Origin: Isotricha intestinalis
Lineage: Eukaryota; Ciliophora; Litostomatea; Vestibuliferida; Isotrichidae
NCBI GenBank assembly: GCA_023807065.1
Contig: JAJJLU010003711.1
Coordinates: forward strand, 1-36,161
DNA length: 36,161 nt
Reading direction: 5' to 3'
Shown: piece after piece, positions 1-7,173 of the stretch
Position numbering within the stretch: position 1 is the stretch's first letter
Layout: every line of letters begins with the position of its first letter
Made by a program: the position numbers and the translations under genes
Notes under the pieces: model-generated
What the model was told of the DNA's origin: nothing
Database searches by the model: none
What the model saw: the letters and a program-made list of their open reading frames with translations, nothing else

Positions 1-2
1 CT

Positions 3-191
3 AAAAAAGGGTTTTTGAAAATTTTTTTAGACAAATATCCAAAAAGAGAAGATTTATTTAAAATTGTAAAAATAGGTGTTTTTAGAAAAAAACATTATTG
101 TGGGGATTTGATGAGAAAATATAAAAAATTCATTTTTTCAATCTTATTTTTATCATTTAAAAAATACTTATTTTCCTTTAATTTTAATTGA
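3..191 (+). CDS. possible 3' end of an unidentified gene (partial)
   Basis: Frame 3 is open from the left edge for 62 codons and ends at a TGA. The first 45 or so residues have balanced, protein-like composition (for example KYPKREDLF and GVFRKKHYCGDL), unlike translated spacer, which here is nearly all F/I/K/L/N/Y. The last 20 residues are spacer-like, so the true end could be earlier or behind an intron. I do not recognise the family. Only the sequence to the left could show whether this is the tail of a longer protein. Confidence 0.3.
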   Translation, partial: KKGFLKIFLDKYPKREDLFKIVKIGVFRKKHYCGDLMRKYKKFIFSILFLSFKKYLFSFNFN

Positions 192-230
192 TTGCGATTA
201 AGCTTAATATCCGACCCCTAATCACAATCA
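189..230. repeat. imperfect inverted repeat (hairpin)
   Basis: Arms 189-200 (TGATTGCGATTA) and 219-230 (TAATCACAATCA) are complementary at 11 of 12 positions around an 18-nt loop that holds the locally GC-rich CCGACCCC. It lies directly after the possible partial gene and could be a 3' processing or termination hairpin. Confidence 0.4.
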
Positions 231-421
231 GCAAAATTTTTTTAATTCGTGTAATTTTATTTTAACAAAATAAAAATAAATCAAAAATATTAAGCTTTAT
301 GAGCTTAAACAATAAAATTCATAAGTAATCAATCATAAATTTAACTGATCACAATTAATCAAAAAAATGATAAATAAATAAATCATATATAATTATAAAT
401 ATACATTTAAAATTTAAATAT

Positions 422-925
422 TTATTTGATTAATAATATTAGCATATAAATAGCAAGAGTCACTAAATTTTCTCTTGGGATATCAACTTTATGATAATCT
501 AATTATTGATTAGCATTTTCATTTAAACCAATAATAGTTGATTTTAAATTATTCAAATTATAATCAACAAGTTTAGAATATTATTACTATTATTTTTAAG
601 TCAAAAAAAAAACCAATATTATTATTCACTCCTATTTTTTATTCTGATTATTAAAATTGTTTTGTATTATAATTATTATATTGTGTAATGTATTTTTGAT
701 TCGCTCATTTATTCTTTCATTTAAATTATATAATCTTCATTTTATTAAATCATAATAATTTACAAAATATGATAAATCTTCAGTCATTTCTTTTCCCAAA
801 ATTACTATTTTAAATCAAGATTATTCATATTATAATTATTATCAAATTCATTTAAAATTAATTGACATTTATTTAATTGCATTCAATTAAAAGTCCAATT
901 ATTTTGTCTCACTTCAATTTCATGA
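422..925 (-). pseudogene. decayed coding sequence, family unknown
   Basis: The minus strand carries stretches with clear coding character, broken by a frameshift and stops. Reading 5' to 3' there is a segment near 925-800 (EIEVRQNNWTFN, TGA, MQLNKCQLILNEFDNNYN), a one-base shift, then GKEMTEDLSYFVNYYDLIK, a TGA, RLYNLNERINERIKNTLHN, a gap of about 100 bp, and finally NNLKSTIIGLNENANQ, a TAA at 503-505, and LDYHKVDIPRENLVTLAIYM ending at TAA 422-424. Some interruptions could be short introns: a 30-nt GTTTAA...TTAG candidate would remove the TAA at 503. The combination of two TGAs and a shift favours a pseudogene. No family is recognised. Confidence 0.35.
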
Positions 926-1441
926 ATTTTATAATGATAAAATAAAAAAATTAAAAAAGAAATAAAATTAAAAAACAAAGAAATTCAAACATTAAAAATA
1001 CCAAAAAAAAAAAAAATATGATTATAAAAAAATAATGAGAATAATTCAAGAAATAATAAATAAAAGTGATAATTCAATAATAAAATAAAATGATGCAAAT
1101 AATTGCTCAAAATTTTTCTGAAAATAATATAAAAGAAAAAATATAAGAAATATAAATAAAAATGATAACGATATTAAGTCATTTTTTCAACTCAGAAAGA
1201 TAATAAGAATACATGAAATCTTTGCTCACCTCGGATTTTCTTCAAATTAAAGTTTTATTAATATAATTCTTTTTGACTAATTGATTAAGAATTACAATAA
1301 AAAGAAAGATTTTAAAACAATTAATGCTAAATTATACAATTATAAAAGAATTTAAATATTTATATTTAATTATTTTATTATTTATTCTTATTGTTAAAAC
1401 GCTTATTTGTAATTGACCTTAATATTAATAATTTTATAAAT
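926..1441. other. AT-rich spacer, no gene seen
   Basis: No convincing open frame on either strand. The stretch is dominated by A/T homopolymers, including a run of A at about 1002-1017. It should contain the promoter and 5' UTR of the gene at 1442. Confidence 0.5.
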
Positions 1442-2305
1442 ATGTCTTTTAAATTAGCTTTTCTTTTTGTTCTCTGTTTGAATTTTGCATTTTCTTTAAG
1501 AACAAAATCTAAGACAAAATTAACAACTAAAACAACAACTAATACAAAGGCGATAGCTCAAACTTTTGTTGTAGAATCAGTCATATATGAATCTCAATGT
1601 TCGTCACTTCCTGTTGGTTTTGCTTTTTCTCTTGAATTAACAACAACTTCTAAATATGAAGGATATACCAATTCATTTTCATTAATATCAACAAATTCAT
1701 CTGATAATGGCGCAACATTATCTACATATTGTTATCTAAAAATAAATGATGATGAAATTCTTTGTCAAACCGTAGATTCTCCTTCATTAGATGTTTATGG
1801 ACCTTTTAAATTAAAAGCATTAACATCAGCATTATCTTTTGAATGTACTGATTCATCTGGTAATACTGAAACATGTGCAATTGCTGCTTTTGAAGATGAT
1901 AGTTTAGTTGGTTATTCACTTGTGGCAAGTATTTTAATGGAACAAGAAAATCCTCAATATATTAATTATCAAACAACTGATAGAGGTTCATTCCAAATTG
2001 ATTATGAGTATTTTAATAATTATGCACCAGTTGTTTATTTAAATGGAAAAGAAGTCAATTGTGATGTTGGAAATAATCAATTAACTTGTTATGTAGATAA
2101 AACAAAATTTAGTGTTTCTAGGGGTAATACAGTAGCTTATGATGTCACTATTTTAAATGATTGTGGAATTGTAGAAGACATTGATTTAGAAGTTGATATT
2201 ATCAATAAAGCAGTGACTACAAATTATAATAATGATTCAAATCAATCTGTTAGACTAAAAGTTGATTTTTTATTTTTATTTGTGTTATTTTTGGTTTTGA
2301 TATAA
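1442..2305 (+). CDS. secreted surface protein with GPI-anchor-type C-terminus
   Basis: A 287-residue protein. The start at 1442 is chosen because a textbook signal peptide follows at once (MSFKLAFLFVLCLNFAFS, residues 1-18); the frame is open further upstream but only with a TTG. The mature part is rich in Ser/Thr/Asn with about nine cysteines, in keeping with disulfide-bonded extracellular beta domains. It ends in a short hydrophobic stretch (VDFLFLFVLFLVLI) with nothing after it, preceded by small residues (NNDSNQS). That is the pattern of a GPI-attachment signal rather than a transmembrane anchor with a cytoplasmic tail. Two segments look alike (YLKINDDEILCQ and YLNGKEVNCD), hinting at a duplicated domain. 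No named family is recognised; ciliate-type GPI surface antigens are one possibility. Secretion is well supported, the GPI anchor fairly well. Confidence 0.75.
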   Translation: MSFKLAFLFVLCLNFAFSLRTKSKTKLTTKTTTNTKAIAQTFVVESVIYESQCSSLPVGFAFSLELTTTSKYEGYTNSFSLISTNSSDNGATLSTYCYLKINDDEILCQTVDSPSLDVYGPFKLKALTSALSFECTDSSGNTETCAIAAFEDDSLVGYSLVASILMEQENPQYINYQTTDRGSFQIDYEYFNNYAPVVYLNGKEVNCDVGNNQLTCYVDKTKFSVSRGNTVAYDVTILNDCGIVEDIDLEVDIINKAVTTNYNNDSNQSVRLKVDFLFLFVLFLVLI

Positions 2306-2507
2306 TTTTATGATATATTCAAAATTTAATTTTCTCGAATTTAAGAAATTGTTTTTTTTATTTTAATATAAAAATTTTTGTTTTAAAAATATAAATCATT
2401 TAGAATAAATAAATTATATAATCTAATTCTTTTTAATTGAAATATTTTACTTAATATAATAATTAATAGAACAATTTATTTAAATATAATCGTTTTTTAT
2501 ATAAAAA

Positions 2508-3935
2508 ATGAAACAAAAATACTTGGAAGAAGAAGATTTTGCATTACTTAAAGTAAGTCAAAAGGAACAATTTCCTAAAAAAAAAAGACATATATCTTTA
2601 AAATCAATATTAAAAGAAATTGGATTTTCCAAAAATCATTTATATTCAATAATTGCTATTTTTATTTCTTTTATCGCAAAAGAACCTTGTTTTATTAATT
2701 TTAATATATTCGCTCCGGTTTTTTATAAAATTTATAAAAAAGATAATAAAAGTTATTTTATACCTATAATAAGTGGAATATTTTTTATTGGATATATAAT
2801 AGGTAATTTATCAGTTGGTAGAATATGTGAAAAAATTGGAAGAAGAAAAGGGTGTTTATTTGGAATTATTTGTATGTTTATTTTATCTCTGATTTCTGTT
2901 ATCGATTGTAATCCTTATTTGTTTTTAATTTGTAGATTATTATTTGGAATATGTTTTGGAATTGCAGTTCCTCAAATTTTTGTTAATTTCTTTGAAATTA
3001 TCCCTGATGAATGGTATAAATCATATATTTTTTTTACGATTTTTATTTTTGAAAGAATTGGAAGTGTGTATTTTTTCCTTTCATATAATTTTTTATCTGA
3101 TGAAAAAGGTTTAGGAAATTGGAGATTTGCTTATTCTTTAGCATGTTTTCCCTTACTTTTAACACTTTTCTTTTTTTATAATTTTTATCATGATTCAACT
3201 AATTTATTAATCCAAAAAGGTGAAATTAAGAAATTAGTAGACTCTCTAAATAGTATGAGAATATCAAAAAATATGGAAAAATTATCTGAAGATGAAATAG
3301 AAATATTAAAAAAAGAGAGTAAAAAAATAAATATGCAAAAAGAATCAAATGATTTCTCATATTTGTTACTATTTTCAAAAGAATATTATAAAAAAACAAT
3401 TTTATTAACATTAATAGTAGCAATGGCAGATATGAGTTCATATACAAATTTATATTCATCTCCAATTTTATTTGAGAAATTAGGAGGAGAATCAAAAAAT
3501 CAAATAATAGAATTATTAAAAACTCAATTATATCCAATATTTACAATCATAATTTTAATATTTTATTCTAAATATTTTGGTAAATATATTACAATTCTAA
3601 CAGGATTTGTTATTTGTGCTTTAACTTCTGTTTTTCCAGTTTTTTCTCCTACAAATTTTAATACTTTAGTCACATCATCTATTTTTATTAACTGTTTTAT
3701 TATATTTAGTGGTTGCCAAACAAGAATTTTAGTTATTGAAGAATATCCTACAAAATTAAGGGATATAGCTTTAGCTACAATATATGCAATTACAAAAATT
3801 ACTATTTCTTTAACTCCTTCTACTGCTAGTGTATTAATGGATAATTACCCTAATGGTGCTTTCATTCAAATTGGAGGTTTTTGTATGATTGGAATGATTG
3901 CTATATTATTGTTATCTATGGAAAAACATTTATAA
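2508..3935 (+). CDS. major facilitator superfamily transporter
   Basis: A 475-residue polytopic protein with about 12 hydrophobic segments after a basic 45-residue cytosolic N-terminus. The loop after TM2 has the MFS signature (GNLSVGRICEKIGRRKG, residues about 99-115, matching G-x3-D/G-R-x3-G-R-R-x-G). The second half has EEYPTKLRDIALA, the counterpart of the ELYPT-R-x-R motif of organic-cation/SV2-like and sugar-porter branches. A charged central loop (about 240-285) separates the two six-helix halves. It should move a small organic solute across a membrane, but the substrate cannot be read from sequence. It stands about 200 bp after the surface-protein gene in the same direction. The family is confident; the SLC22/SV2-like branch is an inference. 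Confidence 0.85.
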   Translation: MKQKYLEEEDFALLKVSQKEQFPKKKRHISLKSILKEIGFSKNHLYSIIAIFISFIAKEPCFINFNIFAPVFYKIYKKDNKSYFIPIISGIFFIGYIIGNLSVGRICEKIGRRKGCLFGIICMFILSLISVIDCNPYLFLICRLLFGICFGIAVPQIFVNFFEIIPDEWYKSYIFFTIFIFERIGSVYFFLSYNFLSDEKGLGNWRFAYSLACFPLLLTLFFFYNFYHDSTNLLIQKGEIKKLVDSLNSMRISKNMEKLSEDEIEILKKESKKINMQKESNDFSYLLLFSKEYYKKTILLTLIVAMADMSSYTNLYSSPILFEKLGGESKNQIIELLKTQLYPIFTIIILIFYSKYFGKYITILTGFVICALTSVFPVFSPTNFNTLVTSSIFINCFIIFSGCQTRILVIEEYPTKLRDIALATIYAITKITISLTPSTASVLMDNYPNGAFIQIGGFCMIGMIAILLLSMEKHL

Positions 3936-4302
3936 TTTTAACCATTTGAAATAAAAATTGATGAAAAATCTTAAAATGAATTATTTTTGTTTTTTATTTA
4001 ATTTTCAAATATAAATTTATCTATAAATATTTAAAAATAGAGAAAATTAAAAAGTTATTTTTTGAGTATCTATTCTTTATTATAATTAAAAATTTAATTC
4101 TTTCTCTTTTTATTTTTATAATAAAGAATAAAAAATTTGATATAAAAAAATAACCTTCAATTAATTAATAAAAAAATGTTTAACAAAAGTGCTAATAAAG
4201 AAATTATTTTAAGGATATCATTTTTATATATCTTTAATAATCATTTCACTTTTAATAAAAATATAATTATATAAAATAATTTATAGATAATCAAAAAATA
4301 AA
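3936..4302. other. intergenic spacer with a hairpin
   Basis: Spacer of 367 bp between two co-directional genes. No gene is visible. It holds the perfect inverted repeat listed separately, and a weaker one around 4180-4260 (AAAAGTG and CACTTTT arms). Confidence 0.5.
4071..4130. repeat. perfect 15-bp inverted repeat
   Basis: Arm 4071-4085 (TATTCTTTATTATAA) is exactly the reverse complement of 4116-4130, with a 30-nt loop. It lies about 140 bp after the transporter stop, so it could serve 3'-end formation or be a small foldback. In sequence this AT-rich some short repeats arise by chance, but 15 perfect bases is more than expected locally. Confidence 0.5.
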
Positions 4303-5559
4303 ATGATTTTCTTTAAATTGTTTTTCAATATTTTTCTTTTATTAAAAATAAATGAGACATATGAAAATCATGTAATATATCCATTTAAAAAAGTAAACAA
4401 TTCTCAGTTGACAACATTACAAAACCTTCTTCAAAATGATTTACAAATTACATTAGAAATAGGAACACCATCTCAAAAAATGAATTTAAATCTAAGAAGT
4501 CAAGCTTATGCATTTTTTGTATCAGGATCAGAAGTCCCATATAATATTCCAAAATACAATGAAAAACAATCATCTTCTTTTAAAAAAGATTATCCTACTG
4601 CTTTAAGTTTTAAAAATTTAGAATATTCAAAAGGATATAAAATTTCAGAATCATTAATAATTAACGGGGAAAAAATAGATAATATTACTCTTGTTTTAGC
4701 ATCACAAATCATATATTTTCAAAGTGGAGCTTTGGGATTAAAATTAGTTAATAATCATGAAGTTTCAGATGATTTAAGTTTCATTTATCAATTAAAAAAA
4801 TCTTCAAATTTTGATAATTATGGTTTTTACCTTAAATATAATGATTCAGGAATTGGAGAAATTGTTATAGGAACTTATCCTCATTTAATTGACAAAAATT
4901 ATAATGAAAAAAATTTTATGTATAAAAGCACTGGTACTATTAATAGAGATATAAACTGGGTTATTGATTTTGATTATTTTAAATATGATAATCAAATTAT
5001 AAATAATGTTACTTCAATTAAAAGTTTAATTAATTTAGAATTTGGATTAATTTGTGCTCCTTTATCAATGAAATCTTTCTTTGATGAATTATATTTATCA
5101 AATAATTTTTGCCATCAGAATTTAGTAGATGATTATTATATTTATCGTTGTGATTTAATTAAAACTAAAATTGAAAGTTTTAAAAATATTTCTTTTGTAT
5201 TAAAAGAATTTAATTATACATTTAATTTTTCTTATAAAGATCTTTTCATCAAAAAAGAAAAAGAATATATATTTTCAATTGTTTTTTCTTCTTCTCAAAC
5301 AAAAACTAATTGGATAATGGGAGAAACTTTTCTCAAAAAATATCAATTAGTATTTGACTTAGACAAAAAAATAATTGGAACTTATATAAAAATCAATAAT
5401 GAAACTGACCCAAAAAAATTTAATTCTTTAATAATAATTATAATTATATTTGGAATACTCATATTATTTCTGGTAATTTATATTTTCACTCAAACTAAAA
5501 AAAAAAGAAAAGTTAGGGCTAATGAATTAGAAGACAATTATAGTCCTATACCTTCCTAA
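4303..5559 (+). CDS. catalytically dead pepsin-like aspartic protease, membrane-anchored
   Basis: A 418-residue type I membrane protein with the pepsin (A1) bilobal layout. It has a hydrophobic N-terminal signal (1-17), then LQITLEIGTPSQKMNLNL, the usual strand before the first active site, a second lobe, and near the end WIMGETFLKKYQLVFDLDKKIIG, the typical A1 'G-x-F-x-x-x-x-x-V-F-D' element. One TM helix (about 376-396) and a short basic cytosolic tail follow. Where DTG(S/T) should stand, the first lobe has LRSQA (residue about 66). In the second lobe the D(S/T)G position reads NLEFG before LICAPLSMKSFF. Both catalytic aspartates are therefore absent. The fold assignment is strong. The likely role is a non-proteolytic receptor or binding protein, which is inference. 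The frame is intact, so this is not a decayed gene. Confidence 0.8.
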   Translation: MIFFKLFFNIFLLLKINETYENHVIYPFKKVNNSQLTTLQNLLQNDLQITLEIGTPSQKMNLNLRSQAYAFFVSGSEVPYNIPKYNEKQSSSFKKDYPTALSFKNLEYSKGYKISESLIINGEKIDNITLVLASQIIYFQSGALGLKLVNNHEVSDDLSFIYQLKKSSNFDNYGFYLKYNDSGIGEIVIGTYPHLIDKNYNEKNFMYKSTGTINRDINWVIDFDYFKYDNQIINNVTSIKSLINLEFGLICAPLSMKSFFDELYLSNNFCHQNLVDDYYIYRCDLIKTKIESFKNISFVLKEFNYTFNFSYKDLFIKKEKEYIFSIVFSSSQTKTNWIMGETFLKKYQLVFDLDKKIIGTYIKINNETDPKKFNSLIIIIIIFGILILFLVIYIFTQTKKKRKVRANELEDNYSPIPS

Positions 5560-5853
5560 AAAATTCAAAATTAATTTAAAAACAATTAAAATAATCATTT
5601 ATTTAAAACTAATAATAAAAATAATATCATTTTTAAGTAATATATATTTAAAGTTTATTTACAATATTTATTAGAATTAGTTCATAAAATTAAATAAATA
5701 AAAGTTTATCTTTTAATCTATATATATTTTATAATTAACTAAAATTTTAATAAAAAAAATAAAATAATAAAAAAAAAAATAATTAATTATTTTAAAAAAA
5801 TCCAAAAAAAAAAGAAAAAACATTTAAAAAAAGAAAAGAAAAAAAAAGAAAAA

Positions 5854-6408
5854 ATGAAATATCTTCAAAAGACAGAAATAATAGAAATTCCAAATGATGT
5901 AAAAGTGACAGCAAAGAGTAGAGTAGTGACAGTGACAGGACCACGTGGAAAGATAACAAAGCAATTTAAGCATGTAAAAATAGAAATAGAAGTGAAAGAT
6001 AATAAAGTATATGTTCACACATATATGACAACATATAAACAAAGTGCAATATTAGTTACAATATCATCTCACATAAGAAATATGATAAAAGGAGTAACAT
6101 TAGGTTTTAGATATAAAATGCATACAGTTAAAAAGCATTTTCCAATTGAAGTTGGAATTAAAGAAGGTGCTGTTGAAATTGGAAGATTTTTAGGAGAAAG
6201 AAATGTTAAAACTGTTAAATTATTAGAAGGTGTCACTGCTAAGAAAAATGAAAAAGATCAAGATGAAATTTGGTTCGAAGGAATTGATATTGATAAAGTC
6301 GCTTTGACTTGTGCTCATGTCTTTCAAAGCTGCTTTGCTAAAGATAAAGATAGAAGAAAATTCCTTGATGGTATTTATGTTAGTGAAAAAGAAACTATTG
6401 AAAAGTAA
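5854..6408 (+). CDS. RPL9: 60S ribosomal protein L9 (uL6)
   Basis: A 184-residue cytosolic large-subunit protein of normal length for eukaryotic L9e. It shows the family signatures in order: IPNDVKVTAKSRVVTVTGPRGK near the N-terminus, HIRNMIKGVTLGFRYKM in the middle, HFPIEVGIKEG...EIGRFLGERNVKTV, and the C-terminal RRKFLDGIYVSEKETIEK. uL6 sits near the sarcin-ricin loop and GTPase centre of the ribosome. The ATG at 5854 follows a purine-only leader of about 25 bases, and codons 20-35 are noticeably richer in G and C than the rest of the gene. The identification is certain from the motifs. Confidence 0.97.
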   Translation: MKYLQKTEIIEIPNDVKVTAKSRVVTVTGPRGKITKQFKHVKIEIEVKDNKVYVHTYMTTYKQSAILVTISSHIRNMIKGVTLGFRYKMHTVKKHFPIEVGIKEGAVEIGRFLGERNVKTVKLLEGVTAKKNEKDQDEIWFEGIDIDKVALTCAHVFQSCFAKDKDRRKFLDGIYVSEKETIEK

Positions 6409-6713
6409 ATAGTTCAATTAAAATTTTTCTTTTTAAAGGAATTATAAGAAGTAATTTTGCTTTTCTTATTTTTTTTAATTATTTTTTTCGGAATAAATAT
6501 TTTTTTTTTAGTTTTTTAATGAAAAATATATTAATAAATGAATTTTTAAAATCTTCTGAAAATCAATTAATATAAAATTGAATGAAAACCTAAAAAAACA
6601 CATTAAATATATAATTATTTCCTTGATTTAAGGTTAAAATATATATATTATGCAAAAATTATTGGATAATAATTAATTAAAAATAATAATATGATTTAAT
6701 TTATTAAGATAAA
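6409..6713. other. intergenic spacer, nothing seen
   Basis: 305 bp of A/T-rich sequence between the L9 and DPM2 genes, with no open frame, hairpin or RNA gene that I can support. Confidence 0.5.
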
Positions 6714-7012
6714 ATGCAAACAAGAATAAAAGGTTTCATATTTTTATCAATAACATTATTATTATATATTTATTATACATTATGGATTTATATAAAAGTA
6801 ATTTTTAAATATTATTAATTATATAGCCTTTTATTCCTGAAAATACTTTTTTATCTAAATTATTTTTAGATAAATATTGGGCAGTTGCTTTACCTTGTTT
6901 TGGAGCTACTTTTTTATATACTTTATGTATGATATTTCTTGGTATTACTTTTACTTTTTCTTATAAAAAAATTCCTATTGAGAGTTATGAAGAAAATAAA
7001 AAAGTTCAATAA
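6714..7012 (+). CDS. DPM2: dolichol-phosphate mannosyltransferase subunit 2 (DPM2), spliced
   Basis: Two exons, 6714-6797 and 6827-7012, joined across a 29-nt intron, give an 89-residue protein; human DPM2 is about 84. The product has two hydrophobic helices: residues about 7-27 (IFLSITLLLYIYYTLWIYI) and, after the luminal PFIPENTFLSKLFLDKYWAVALP turn, about 47-70. This matches DPM2 closely: a first helix with YYT-x-W, then PFI, then a 'y-A-V-A-(I/L)-P' motif opening the second helix, and a short charged tail. DPM2 holds the catalytic DPM1 at the ER membrane and supports GPI-GlcNAc transferase, so it feeds GPI anchors, N-glycans and O-mannose. The gene is too short and interrupted to show as one long frame. 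It ends 161 bp from the convergent gene at 7174. Confidence 0.88.
6798..6826 (+). other. 29-nt spliceosomal intron in DPM2
   Basis: GTAATTTT at the 5' end and TATATAG at the 3' end. It contains in-frame stops, and its removal exactly joins ...WIYIK to PFIPEN in agreement with the DPM2 family. This is one of the two introns in the window that can be placed by reading frame. Confidence 0.85.
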
Positions 7013-7173
7013 ACATAGTTATAAAAATATTTGAAAAGAAATAAATATATTTAAATGATATTTAATTTTTTAATAAATTATCAATTTTTTTCCAAAACAA
7101 TATAAAAATTCATAAAAATTACTTAAAAAAATATTTAATATTATTTATAAACAATAATTATTATTTATTAAAA

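Noticed and set aside
750..900. TGA read as tryptophan in the left-hand relic (FN-TGA-MQLNK, IK-TGA-RLYN)
   Set aside because: All conserved genes use TGG for Trp, one Hsp70 ends in TGA, and the relic also contains a frameshift. Reassignment is not supported.
1391..1441. N-terminal extension of the surface protein from a TTG
   Set aside because: A canonical signal peptide starts at the ATG at 1442; the extension has no ATG.
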